DNA of 64,000 bases, from the NCBI GenBank assembly GCA_026002045.1, contig BOAV01000003.1:1-64000 (forward strand), given 5' to 3'. The notes under the pieces are model-generated. The model had not been told where the DNA came from. It saw only the letters and a program-made list of their open reading frames with translations, and did not search any database. The position numbers were made by a program, and so were the translations under genes. The stretch comes from Spirochaetia bacterium. GTDB lineage: Bacteria; Spirochaetota; Spirochaetia; Treponematales; Breznakiellaceae. Of this stretch, positions 20,582-29,137 are shown piece after piece (positions within the stretch are counted from its first letter, which is position 1; every line of letters starts with the position of its first letter).

Positions 20582-22632
20582 AAGCCTACCAGTATCCGCT
20601 GTGCTTCCGCATTCCCCGGATAGGCCGGATTACGTTTCACCAAATCCTGGAGATACCCCTTGGCCGCATCGGCTTCCCCAAGGAGGGCGCAGGTTTTACC
20701 CAATTGTAAAATGGCCTCCCAGTTGTCACGATCAAAACGCAGCAGTTCCTGGTAGGCGTCCCTGGCCTTGGGGAGATTTTCCGCCTTCACATAAGCCAAT
20801 GCAAGGTTGAGCCTTACCGTGCTGTTCCCCGGTTCCTTTGCCAGAGCCTTTTCGTAATGTTCCACGCTGGAGGGCCAATTTTCCTGTTTGGCGTATACCT
20901 CACCCAGGTTGTTGTTAACCTGAGAATTGGACGGTTCCAGGCGGTACGCTTCGAGTAAATATTGCAGAGCCTCAGGATACAAACCATTTTCAAGATAAAA
21001 CCTTCCCAGGTTTATCCGGGGCTTTACATACTTTTGGTCCAGCGCTGCCGCAGTGGCATAGGCCATGACGACCCCGTCAATATCCCCCACGGCCTCATTG
21101 GCCTGCCCCAGGGTATAGGCGTATTCCTTGTTGCCGGGGGAACTCTCCACGGCCTTCCTGGCAAAGCTGACCGCTTCGGCATTTTTATTCAGGGCGATCT
21201 TCACCACCGCCATATTGTAATTGGTCTGATCATCATCTGGATTGATCTGTAAGGCCCGGTTAAAGGAAGCCTCCGCCGCGGCATAATTTTGAGCGGTGCT
21301 CTGGGCCGCGCCCATTTCCCGTAAGGAAGCGATGTCGTTGGGGCTGTACTGCAGGGCCTGGCTAAAAGAAGCTATGGCCCCGGCGGAATCCCCCTTTGCA
21401 AGGAGAATGCGGGCTATCTCCCGGTGGGCCACCGCATAGTCCGCCTTAATGGCTACGGCCTTGCGGTAGGCATTGAGGGCCTCGTCCTGGCGGCCCAGGA
21501 CACGGAGGGTGCCCCCCAGGTTATACCAGGCAGGTTCAAAGTCCGGCTTGATTTTGAGGCATGCCTCGAAGGACTGCCGGGCATCGGCAAAACGGCGGGC
21601 ATTGAAATGGACCCGCCCCAGCTCAAATGAATACAGATAGTTGGCCGGGTCCAGCTTCACCGCTTCCTTAAATTCCTCGGTGGCATTATCCCACTGCTTC
21701 AAGTCCCGGTATATCTTTCCCAATGTATAATGGGGAAGGGCCTGGGTGGGATCGGCGGCAATGGCGGCCCGCGCCTGGGCTCCCGCTTCCAAAACGGCCT
21801 TGCGGCCTTCTTCGGTATCGCTCTGCGCAGTCCCGGTATCGTACCAGCTTTCGGCTATTTCCGACCGTTTCTGCGCCTCAAAACGGGTTTCCCCCGCAGG
21901 GACACGGCTCAGGGCATCATTAAAGGCTTTGGCGCCCCCTGCAAGGTCCAGCTTCTCAAGCAGGGATTGCCCCATGGCTATGAGGTCATTCACCGCCCGC
22001 AACTGGGCCTGTCTTTCAGCGGAAAGCCGGGCCATTTCCTCTTCCTGGGCCTTGCGGCGCATTGCCTCAGCCTCGGCGGCGGCCTTTTTTTCCGCCTCTT
22101 CGGCGGCCCTGGCGGAAGCTGCCGCTTCTGCACGCTGCCGGTCTTCCTCGGCGGCCTGTCGGCGGCTTTCCTCAAGCCTGGTCTGGGCGGCGATCTCTGC
22201 GGCGCTGGGCTGCCTGCCCGATGCAAGGGCCTGGGATAGCGCCGCAGTTAAGGCGGCGGTGTCCGGGCCGGAATATCCCGCTGCGGGGTTATTCCCCCCG
22301 ACGGCGTTTGCCGCCGCTCGTGCTGCCGCATCCCGTGCAGCCAGCGCAGCCGCACGGGCGGCCAGCGCTTCGTCCCGAATATCCTTGGCTTCCTGATCGT
22401 TTGAATCTTCTATAAGCAGCCGGTCCATAAGATCCAGGGCCCGGTTAAATTCATCCTGTGCAATATAGTCCCTGGCAAGCTTTATGATATTCTGCCGTTG
22501 GGCATTGCCGCCCTTGTCCCGGTTCCCGAAAAAATTACCCTTCCCAAGCGCCAGAAACCCGCCACCGAGAAGCAGAATCAACAATACCGCTGCCGATACG
22601 ATGAGTATCTTTTTTTTCTTATCGCTTTCCAT
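20578..22632 (-). CDS. Large TPR-repeat membrane-anchored protein
   Basis: A 684-residue protein with one N-terminal transmembrane helix (about 8-30). An Ala/Glu/Arg-rich coiled coil follows (about 130-225), then at least ten tetratricopeptide repeats (about 290-680) with the usual W/Y, G/A and P positions. TPR arrays are protein-binding scaffolds. Its operon with an AI-2E transporter and another TPR protein suggests an envelope complex, but the partners are unknown. Confidence 0.8.
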   Translation of the reverse strand: MESDKKKKILIVSAAVLLILLLGGGFLALGKGNFFGNRDKGGNAQRQNIIKLARDYIAQDEFNRALDLMDRLLIEDSNDQEAKDIRDEALAARAAALAARDAAARAAANAVGGNNPAAGYSGPDTAALTAALSQALASGRQPSAAEIAAQTRLEESRRQAAEEDRQRAEAAASARAAEEAEKKAAAEAEAMRRKAQEEEMARLSAERQAQLRAVNDLIAMGQSLLEKLDLAGGAKAFNDALSRVPAGETRFEAQKRSEIAESWYDTGTAQSDTEEGRKAVLEAGAQARAAIAADPTQALPHYTLGKIYRDLKQWDNATEEFKEAVKLDPANYLYSFELGRVHFNARRFADARQSFEACLKIKPDFEPAWYNLGGTLRVLGRQDEALNAYRKAVAIKADYAVAHREIARILLAKGDSAGAIASFSQALQYSPNDIASLREMGAAQSTAQNYAAAEASFNRALQINPDDDQTNYNMAVVKIALNKNAEAVSFARKAVESSPGNKEYAYTLGQANEAVGDIDGVVMAYATAAALDQKYVKPRINLGRFYLENGLYPEALQYLLEAYRLEPSNSQVNNNLGEVYAKQENWPSSVEHYEKALAKEPGNSTVRLNLALAYVKAENLPKARDAYQELLRFDRDNWEAILQLGKTCALLGEADAAKGYLQDLVKRNPAYPGNAEAQRILVGL

Positions 22633-22658
22633 TATTTTATACTCCCATCTAAAAAAAC

Positions 22659-23516
22659 TTATTCAAGCTCGAATTCGCCTTCATACCCCAGCACATCCTC
22701 ACTTCCTGCGGAAAGCCCCCTGGTATTTTCCGCCGAAGACTGAAGGGAGGCGGAAAGTTCGTCCATCATGCGCTGCCGCCGTTCTGCCGCGTCTTTCGCG
22801 GCATTCTCCGCCGCTATCCGCTGCCGCTCCGCAGTCTCCTCAGCTATTTTCTTCTGCTGTTCCGCAAAGGCCGCCGCCTGTTCCCGCCGCTGCTCCGCAG
22901 CCGCCGCCTCTTCCTTTGCGGCATTCTCCGCCACAATCTTCTGGCGCTCCGCCTGTTCCGCAGCCTCTTCCTTCCGCCGATCTTCCGCCGTGGATTCCTC
23001 CCGGATAAAGGCCATAAGCTGCTCTATCTGGGGGCGTTTGGGGGAATTGGGTTCCAGAATCAGGAACAGCTCGTAATCGGGCATGGCCGTATTGAGGGAC
23101 CCGGCCTTGATCCGGGTGTTTCCCCGGTTCAGGTAGGCCGAGGCATAGCCGGGGTCCGCCTCAATCGCCTGGGTATAGTACTGCTCCGCAAAAACGGCGC
23201 TTCCCTTGATATAATACGCATTACCCAGGTTATAGGCAATGCGGGCCTGCTCGTTCCCTGCCCGGGGCAGGATCCTCCGGTAGGTGGTGATGGCTTCGTC
23301 AATCATGTCCAGCTGCTGATAAACAATACCCAGGTAGAGGAAGGCCTTTACATTGGAGGGGTCCTGGGCGGTGATTTTTTCCAGAATGGCTTGGGCTTCC
23401 TTTGGCTTATTCTGCATAAAAAGCTCTTCCCCCCGGGCAAAATCATCGCTTTGGGCGGAGAGTACCCTAACAAAAAGGAGCAGCAAACAGGGAACCAACA
23501 GGATTTTTTTCACCAT
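22659..23516 (-). CDS. Secreted TPR protein with coiled-coil tail
   Basis: A 285-residue protein beginning MVKKILLVPCLLLLFVRVLSAQ, a signal peptide; a cysteine inside it (VPC) is too early for a lipobox. Three or four TPR units span about residues 25-155. From about 170 to 255 there is an Ala/Glu/Arg-rich coiled coil with repeated AENAAKEEAA and AAFAEQQKKIAEE-type heptads. ATG 23525 is in frame but would place three residues before the signal. It is first in the TPR-TPR-AI-2E gene string. Confidence 0.75.
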   Translation of the reverse strand: MVKKILLVPCLLLLFVRVLSAQSDDFARGEELFMQNKPKEAQAILEKITAQDPSNVKAFLYLGIVYQQLDMIDEAITTYRRILPRAGNEQARIAYNLGNAYYIKGSAVFAEQYYTQAIEADPGYASAYLNRGNTRIKAGSLNTAMPDYELFLILEPNSPKRPQIEQLMAFIREESTAEDRRKEEAAEQAERQKIVAENAAKEEAAAAEQRREQAAAFAEQQKKIAEETAERQRIAAENAAKDAAERRQRMMDELSASLQSSAENTRGLSAGSEDVLGYEGEFELE

Positions 23517-23595
23517 ACACCTCACTCTTAATGTCGGCTAATCAGGGGGAAGGGATTACCGTTTCATTGATTGGACTTGTCAAGCGGATAACGGG

Positions 23596-23919
23596 TTATT
23601 TGCCCTCCTGCCCCAATTCCTTGAGCCTGAAGGCAAGGACCTTCTCCATATCGCTTATCACCAGTTCCTGAAACTTTTTATTGGCGCCCCCTTCTTCTGA
23701 CGGAAAGGCCCTGGTTGAAAACAAATCCGGGGCGTCAATCTCCAGGGCGGCGGCGATCCGTTCCAGCATCTCCGGGGTCGGAAAGCTCCGCTCCTTCTCT
23801 ATCATACTAATATAGTGGGTCGATGTATTCACCCGTTCCGCCAGTTTTTCCTGCGAAATTCTCAGGACATGCCGCTGTTCCTTCATGTTAAAGGCCAGTA
23901 AGGCCCTAAGACTTGTCAT
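23596..23919 (-). CDS. XRE-family transcriptional regulator
   Basis: A 107-residue protein with an XRE helix-turn-helix at about residues 8-67 (QEKLAERVNTSTHYISMIEKERSFPTPEMLERIAAALEIDAPDLF). The remaining 40 residues have no recognisable domain. It reads away from the AT-rich region 23920-24139. The target is unknown; the TPR operon directly downstream is a candidate. Confidence 0.85.
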   Translation of the reverse strand: MTSLRALLAFNMKEQRHVLRISQEKLAERVNTSTHYISMIEKERSFPTPEMLERIAAALEIDAPDLFSTRAFPSEEGGANKKFQELVISDMEKVLAFRLKELGQEGK

Positions 23920-24139
23920 AATTTTTAGCTTTAGGTGTATCCAAGGCCTTGAAAAATACAGTTTCAGTATCTAATATATAACGTAAAATTATATTTATTC
24001 ATACATTTATGAATGATAATAAATATATCTGATATTTTTTGTAAGGATTTCATGGATTTCCGGGTTTTTTTATGGCATACCCAGTATTTGTATGAATGCT
24101 GATAAAAGACGGCGGGAAAGACCGCAAAGGATGTCGGTT
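23920..24139. other. AT-rich intergenic region with inverted repeat
   Basis: No gene is seen here. The base composition is much more AT-rich than its surroundings. Around 23990-24030 TTATTCAT and ATGAA/AATAA form an imperfect inverted repeat that could be a regulator site or a promoter for the XRE gene on the minus strand. Confidence 0.4.
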
Positions 24140-24277
24140 ATGAAAAAAGGAAAGAAAATTCTCGTGGTGGGCCTCCTCGGCGGCGCGCCGATCATGGAAG
24201 TCCACAAGGCGTCCAGCGATGCCTTTATTGCGCGTGGGGGCAGGATTCCGGCGCCGATACACTCCTTCAGGAATTAG
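24140..24277 (+). pseudogene. Duplicated 3' fragment of the UPF0210 gene
   Basis: A 45-codon frame: ten residues of other origin ([10 protein letters not shown]) joined to [20 protein letters not shown] and on to HSFRN, which matches the C-terminus of the UPF0210 protein at 17821-19182 with a single substitution (Ser to Ala). The DNA match covers about 108 bases with roughly eight differences, some at silent positions. A 35-residue tail cannot fold like the parent, so this is a gene scar; a small expressed peptide is not excluded. Confidence 0.75.
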
Positions 24278-24299
24278 GGGGAAAATTTTTTTGAGATTG

Positions 24300-24386
24300 A
24301 TGACGTATCCGGGCAGAACCGATACCTTCTTTGAAGCGGGCAAGATTATTGCCCAGACCGCCGCGTCCCTTATTAAGGAAAATTGA
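24300..24386 (+). pseudogene. 3' remnant of an unidentified gene
   Basis: In a different frame from the UPF0210 fragment, an open stretch reads MTYPGRTDTFFEAGKIIAQTA and ends SLIKEN-stop at 24384-24386. It looks like the helical C-terminus of a longer protein, with no start signal or room for the rest. The next gene begins at the very next base, so this was probably the last part of an upstream operon member removed by deletion. I do not recognise the family. Confidence 0.4.
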
Positions 24387-24935
24387 ATGAATTCTCAAAA
24401 AACGCATATCGGCAGCCATATCAGAAAGCTCAGGAAACTTCAGCAGCGGACTTTACAAGATGTGGCTGATACCTGCGGATATACCAAAAGCCTGCTTTCA
24501 AAAATTGAGAGCGGTAAGGTGGTGCCCCCCATTGCGACATTGGTAAAAATCGCCTCCGCCCTGAACACCAATATTGCCGCATTGATGGCGGAAGGTGATA
24601 ATATTGATTGTATTTTTGTTCCCGCAAGGCAAAAGGGGGTTGAGCCTGTTCCAACGGAAAGCGGATATTTCATTCTTCCCCTGGCGGTGGAACTCAAGAA
24701 GAAAAAAATGCAGCCCTTTATCTTCACTATCCGGGCGGAGGATCTTAATGATAAAGTTCACAGCCATCTTGGTGAGGAATTCATTTATATGCTGGAAGGA
24801 AAGATGGAATTTCAGGTTGGCCTTAATACATACCGGCTTAAACCCGGAGACAGTCTTTTTTTTGAATCCGCCCGAGATCACCGAATTTTGAATGTACTAT
24901 CCGCCAAGGTAAAATATCTGGATATATTCAATTAG
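24387..24935 (+). CDS. XRE-family regulator with C-terminal cupin domain
   Basis: A 182-residue regulator. An XRE helix-turn-helix (about 9-63: TLQDVADTCGYTKSLLSKIESGKVVPPIATLVKIASAL) is followed by a cupin domain (about 105-180: HSHLGEEFIYMLEGKMEF and YRLKPGDSLFFESARDHRI) that likely binds a small effector. Such proteins usually control the adjacent catabolic or transport operon. Here a clean palindrome in the promoter of the next operon (25023-25039) is the obvious target. It starts one base after the stop of a decayed gene and has no strong ribosome site. Confidence 0.88.
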   Translation: MNSQKTHIGSHIRKLRKLQQRTLQDVADTCGYTKSLLSKIESGKVVPPIATLVKIASALNTNIAALMAEGDNIDCIFVPARQKGVEPVPTESGYFILPLAVELKKKKMQPFIFTIRAEDLNDKVHSHLGEEFIYMLEGKMEFQVGLNTYRLKPGDSLFFESARDHRILNVLSAKVKYLDIFN

Positions 24936-25016
24936 AAGAAAATTTTCCTGTCAATGCCGATAACTCTCCAAATAAGGATAAAAAAGCTTTTTTTGGCATT
25001 TTTTGCGTTTTTTTTC

Positions 25017-25045
25017 TTGACAATTCAACAATGTTGAATAATAAT
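25017..25045 (+). promoter_or_regulatory. Promoter and palindromic operator of the GH39/Opp operon
   Basis: TTGACA (25017-25022) and TAATAAT (25039-25045) are 16 bases apart. Between them ATTCAAC-AAT-GTTGAAT (25023-25039) is a perfect 7-base inverted repeat filling the spacer. A repressor bound there would block RNA polymerase. The XRE-cupin regulator encoded just upstream is the likely ligand. Confidence 0.75.
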
Positions 25046-25070
25046 GAATTATCTATATCAGGAGGAAGGT

Positions 25071-26993
25071 ATGAAAAAGGGTCTATCTTTATTATTCTCG
25101 TGTGTATTCATGGTTGTTTTGTTAATCTCCTGCGGACGTGCCGCCGATAAAACGGCATCTGCCGGAACCACAGGGGGTAAAGAATCTCCGCTTTTGGCTG
25201 CACTTGTTGCCAAGGGGGAACTTCCTCCGCTGGAGCAGCGCCTCCCTGAAGAACCCTTTGTAAGTTCGGCTCCGGAAGTCGGCAAGTACGGCGGAATATA
25301 CCGGGGTGCGGGGTTCGGTCCCTCCAGCGGACAGGCCGATACCGAAGCATTGCGTTATGTCGGCCTTGTGCGGGTTGAACCGGATTTAAAAACCCTCACG
25401 CCTTTCCTGTTAAAAAGTTATGAGGCAAATAGTGATTATACGGTGTGGACCTTGAAGCTGCGGAAGGGCTTAAAATGGTCTGATGGCAAGCCCTTTACCA
25501 CCGATGCCTTTAAATTTTGGTATGAAGATATCCTGCAAAATGCAGAGCTTACTCCCTCTGTAGATGCCCGGCTTAAGACGGGCGGCAATCTGCTTAAACT
25601 GGAGGTAGTTGATGAGGTGACGATTAAAATTACCTTTACCGATCCCTATCCGGCCTTTGACGTGGTTATGATGCAGACCGCCAACGCCGATTTTTATATG
25701 TGGGCTCCCCGGCATTATCTTGAAAAATGGCATATTAAATATAACCCCGATGCGAATACGCTTGCAAAATCGGAGGGTCAGCAAAGCTGGGCTCAGGCTT
25801 TTAATATCCACAAAGATAAAAACACGCCCCAGACCGATGTTAATACCCCTGACATGACACCGTGGATACTTTCCCGGATCGATCCCCAGGGGAACAAATA
25901 TTTTGATCGGAACCCCTACTACTTCGTGGTGGACAAGGCGGGCAGTCAGCTTCCCTATATAGATCAGCAGATAAGTGTTTTAGTGGCGGATGCCCAGACC
26001 CGGACGCTTAAATTGGCCGGTGGTGAACTTCATGCCGCCGGTGAAAATCCGCTTCCCATAAGGGATTATACCCTTTACAAGCAGGGTGAACAGCAGGGCG
26101 ATTATACAACGTATCTTTTTGATAATACCCGGGGGTCCGATACCGCATTTACCTTTAACATTAATCACAAAGACCCGGTGCTCCGCAAAATTTTTAATGA
26201 GGTGAGTTTTAGGGAAGCTATGTCCCTTGCCATTAACCGCCAGCAGATTAATGATGTGCTTTATTTTGGCAAGGCGATTCCCCGTCAGGCGATTCCGCCG
26301 GCAACTACCAGTTTTATTGAACCCTGGATGAATGATCACATGGCGGCCTATGACGCGGACGGCGCCAATAAGCGGCTTGACGATCTTGGCCTTAAGTGGA
26401 ATCCTGCCCATACCCAGCGGCTGCGGCCCGATGGGAAGCCCTTTAGTATAGTGCTTGAAAGTACCGAAGAATTTGCCCCCCAGGGAGAAATGGTCGCCGA
26501 AATGTGGAGCGCTGTTGGTATCAAAACTGACTTTAAGCAGCAGGAACGCACTTTTGCCGAAACCCGGTTCTCTTCCAATGACCGGGATGCCCAGTGCTTT
26601 ACCTTTGATGGTGTAGCAGAATTTGCATTACGGGCCAATCCCTCACCGATGCGTCCCGCATGGCGCAGGGATGCGGTAGGTTTTGCTGCTACCTACACTG
26701 CCTGGTTCGATACTAACGGCAGGGAAGGGGAAGAGCCTCCGCAGTTTATCAAGGACTATCGCAAGCTGATTGATGAATGGGTGCTGCTGGCCCCCAACAA
26801 TCCTCGGTATGCGGAAATGGGCAGGGAATTCCTCAAGATACATACAGAAAATCTCTGGTACATAGGTATTGCAGTGGCTCCGCGGGTAATAATGATTTCC
26901 AATAAACTTGGCAATACCCCCAAGGAAGGCACCTTCGCCTATGATTATCGTTTCTGGTATCCCTACCGGGGCGATTCATGGTATTTCAAGTAG
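25071..26993 (+). CDS. ABC transporter substrate-binding lipoprotein, family 5
   Basis: A 640-residue periplasmic solute-binding lipoprotein of the Opp/Dpp (SBP_bac_5) class. The signal ends in VLLISC (Cys about 22). The family core YEANSDYTVWTLKLRKGLKWSDGKPFTTDAFKFW lies near residues 105-140 and SFREAMSLAINRQQIND near 375. At 640 residues it is long for a peptide binder and resembles members that bind plant oligosaccharides in Thermotoga-like operons; this is inference supported by the GH39 gene in the same operon. GGAGGAAGG precedes ATG 25071. Confidence 0.88.
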   Translation: MKKGLSLLFSCVFMVVLLISCGRAADKTASAGTTGGKESPLLAALVAKGELPPLEQRLPEEPFVSSAPEVGKYGGIYRGAGFGPSSGQADTEALRYVGLVRVEPDLKTLTPFLLKSYEANSDYTVWTLKLRKGLKWSDGKPFTTDAFKFWYEDILQNAELTPSVDARLKTGGNLLKLEVVDEVTIKITFTDPYPAFDVVMMQTANADFYMWAPRHYLEKWHIKYNPDANTLAKSEGQQSWAQAFNIHKDKNTPQTDVNTPDMTPWILSRIDPQGNKYFDRNPYYFVVDKAGSQLPYIDQQISVLVADAQTRTLKLAGGELHAAGENPLPIRDYTLYKQGEQQGDYTTYLFDNTRGSDTAFTFNINHKDPVLRKIFNEVSFREAMSLAINRQQINDVLYFGKAIPRQAIPPATTSFIEPWMNDHMAAYDADGANKRLDDLGLKWNPAHTQRLRPDGKPFSIVLESTEEFAPQGEMVAEMWSAVGIKTDFKQQERTFAETRFSSNDRDAQCFTFDGVAEFALRANPSPMRPAWRRDAVGFAATYTAWFDTNGREGEEPPQFIKDYRKLIDEWVLLAPNNPRYAEMGREFLKIHTENLWYIGIAVAPRVIMISNKLGNTPKEGTFAYDYRFWYPYRGDSWYFK

Positions 26994-27020
26994 AATAATT
27001 ACGGGAGGCGGGCTGGGCCG

Positions 27021-28007
27021 ATGAAAAAATACATTATCAGTCGTATTGTGTTGATGTTTGTATTACTTTTTCTGGTGTCGATTTTTTCTTTTGTGGTAAT
27101 ACAGCTTCCTCCCGGTGACTTTGTTACAAAATACGCAGCCACTTTGGCGTTGGAACGGGGTACCACCCTGGGGCCTGAATTTGAAGCAGCGCTCAGAAAA
27201 CAGCTTGGTTTTGACAAGTCCCTGCCCGAACAGTATTTATACTGGATGCAGAATCTTCTTCATGGCGACATGGGCCGTTCTCTGGAATGGAGGCAGTCGG
27301 TAAATGTCCTGGTGATGGATCGATTGCCCCTGACCATTGGGCTTTCAATAATTACTCTGTTTCTTACCTATGCCATTGCCATACCGATCGGTATTTTTTC
27401 AGCCCGGCACCAATACTCGGCGCTGGATTATATTTTCACCTGCTTGGGGTTTATCGGAATCGCTACCCCAAGTTTCTTTTTGGCATTGGTTTTAATGTAT
27501 GTTTTGAATCACTTCTTTGGAGCAAGCGTTGGGGGTATTTATTCAGTGGAATTCATGAATGCCCCTCAGAGTTTTGCCCGGTTTATTGATCTATGCAAGC
27601 ACATGCCCCTGCCAATTTTTATCATTATGATCCAGGGCATGGCCGGAATTATCCGGGTTATGCGGGGGCAGCTGCTGGACGAAATCAAACGGCCCTATGT
27701 GGTGGCCGCCCGCGCCCGGGGGCTTGAAGAAAACAACCTTATATACCGTTATCCGGTACGGGTAGCACTTAACCCTATCGTTTCCTCTGCGGGGAATATG
27801 CTTGCTTCGATAGTGTCTGGGATGACCATAACCGCCATAGTGCTGAATGTGCCTACCATCGGTTCCCTCCTGTACACAGCGCTGCTTTCGCAGGATATGT
27901 ATCTGGCAGGGTCCTGTATTATGATTCTTTCGGCACTTACAGTGATTGGCATGTTTTTATCGGATATTCTCCTGGTTGTAGTTGACCCCAGGATTCGGCT
28001 TAATTAG
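27021..28007 (+). CDS. Opp/Dpp-type ABC transporter permease (B subunit)
   Basis: A 328-residue permease with the DppB/OppB pattern: N-terminal helix, periplasmic segment, then five helices. The cytoplasmic coupling loop is RGQLLDEIKRPYVVAARARGLEENNLIYRYPVRVALNPI (about 215-250), where EAA-type residues contact the ATPases. It forms the channel with the next permease. It is in the operon with the binding protein 27 bases upstream. Confidence 0.92.
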   Translation: MKKYIISRIVLMFVLLFLVSIFSFVVIQLPPGDFVTKYAATLALERGTTLGPEFEAALRKQLGFDKSLPEQYLYWMQNLLHGDMGRSLEWRQSVNVLVMDRLPLTIGLSIITLFLTYAIAIPIGIFSARHQYSALDYIFTCLGFIGIATPSFFLALVLMYVLNHFFGASVGGIYSVEFMNAPQSFARFIDLCKHMPLPIFIIMIQGMAGIIRVMRGQLLDEIKRPYVVAARARGLEENNLIYRYPVRVALNPIVSSAGNMLASIVSGMTITAIVLNVPTIGSLLYTALLSQDMYLAGSCIMILSALTVIGMFLSDILLVVVDPRIRLN

Positions 28008-28022
28008 GAGAGGCGGCACAGA

Positions 28023-29123
28023 ATGACAGCTAAAAGCAGCGCGAGCGACAGTTATTATGTTGCAACCCAATGGCAGCTCATGTTTCGTAAATTCAAAAAA
28101 CATCATGTAGCAATAGTGGGCCTGATTGTTTTGCTGTTACTTTATTTTGTCGCGCTCTTTGGTGAATTTTTTGCTGTCAGGGATATATCCCGGCGTGATA
28201 CGGATTATATACTTGCCCCGCCCGGGAAAATTCATCTTTTTAACAAGGGAAAATTGATCGGGCCATTTGTATACAGTCTTGCCTTAACATCTGATCCGGT
28301 AACTTGGCAAAAAATATATGTGGAAAATAAAGATGAAGTACATTATCTAGGGTTATTCGTAAAGGGCGACCCCTACACCATGTGGGGGGTTATTAAGGGG
28401 GATCGTCATTTTTTAGGCGTGAAGGATGGGGCTCCGTTTTTTCTGTTCGGTACGGATATATCCGGCCGGGATTTGTTTTCGCGGGTTATTTTTGGCCTCA
28501 GGATATCCCTGACGGTAGGGTTGGTGGGGGTTTTCTTTACCTTTATTTTGGGCTGTATTTTTGGCGGTATAGCAGGATATTACGGCGGCATGGCGGACCA
28601 GATTATATCCCGGTTGGTTGAGTTTCTCCAATCCATGCCGTCCATCCCCCTCTGGATGGCCCTGGCGGCGGCGCTCCCCAAAGAATGGTCCACCATGCAC
28701 ATTTATTTCATGATAACGATTATTCTTTCCGTCATGGGCTGGACCGGTCTCGCCCGGATTGTGCGGGGTAAGTTGTTGCAAATGCGGGACGAAGATTATG
28801 TTATGGCAGCGCGGCTTTCCGGGGGTAAAGATTCCTATCTTATCAGCAAACATCTGCTTCCCGGTTTTATGAGTTACCTCATTGTAAACATTACTTTGGC
28901 GGTGCCGCAAATGATTCTGGGGGAAACCTCCCTTTCCTTTCTGGGCATTGGACTGCGCCCTCCGGTGGTCAGTCTTGGAGTGCTTTTAAAAGATGCCCAG
29001 AATATCAATTCCATTGCGTTAAGTCCCTGGCTTATGATACCGGGGGCGTTCATTATCGTCATTGTTCTTGCCTTTAATTTCCTGGGGGACGGCCTCAGGG
29101 ATGCGGCTGATCCCTATAAATAA
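28023..29123 (+). CDS. Opp/Dpp-type ABC transporter permease (C subunit)
   Basis: A 366-residue DppC/OppC-type permease, longer than the usual 290-300 because of a periplasmic insertion of about 80 residues after the first helix (about 60-140). DISGRDLFSRVIFGLRISLTVGLVG marks the start of the transporter domain, and RGKLLQMRDEDYVMAARLSGGKDSYLISKHLLPG is the coupling loop. The C-terminal LGDGLRDAADPYK is typical of the family. Confidence 0.92.
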   Translation: MTAKSSASDSYYVATQWQLMFRKFKKHHVAIVGLIVLLLLYFVALFGEFFAVRDISRRDTDYILAPPGKIHLFNKGKLIGPFVYSLALTSDPVTWQKIYVENKDEVHYLGLFVKGDPYTMWGVIKGDRHFLGVKDGAPFFLFGTDISGRDLFSRVIFGLRISLTVGLVGVFFTFILGCIFGGIAGYYGGMADQIISRLVEFLQSMPSIPLWMALAAALPKEWSTMHIYFMITIILSVMGWTGLARIVRGKLLQMRDEDYVMAARLSGGKDSYLISKHLLPGFMSYLIVNITLAVPQMILGETSLSFLGIGLRPPVVSLGVLLKDAQNINSIALSPWLMIPGAFIIVIVLAFNFLGDGLRDAADPYK

Positions 29124-29137
29124 TAAGGAGGTTTGTA

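Noticed and set aside
24970..25015. AAAAAAGCTTTTTT palindrome as a terminator
   Set aside because: The stem would be almost all A-T and is part of a homopolymer-rich leader of the next promoter.
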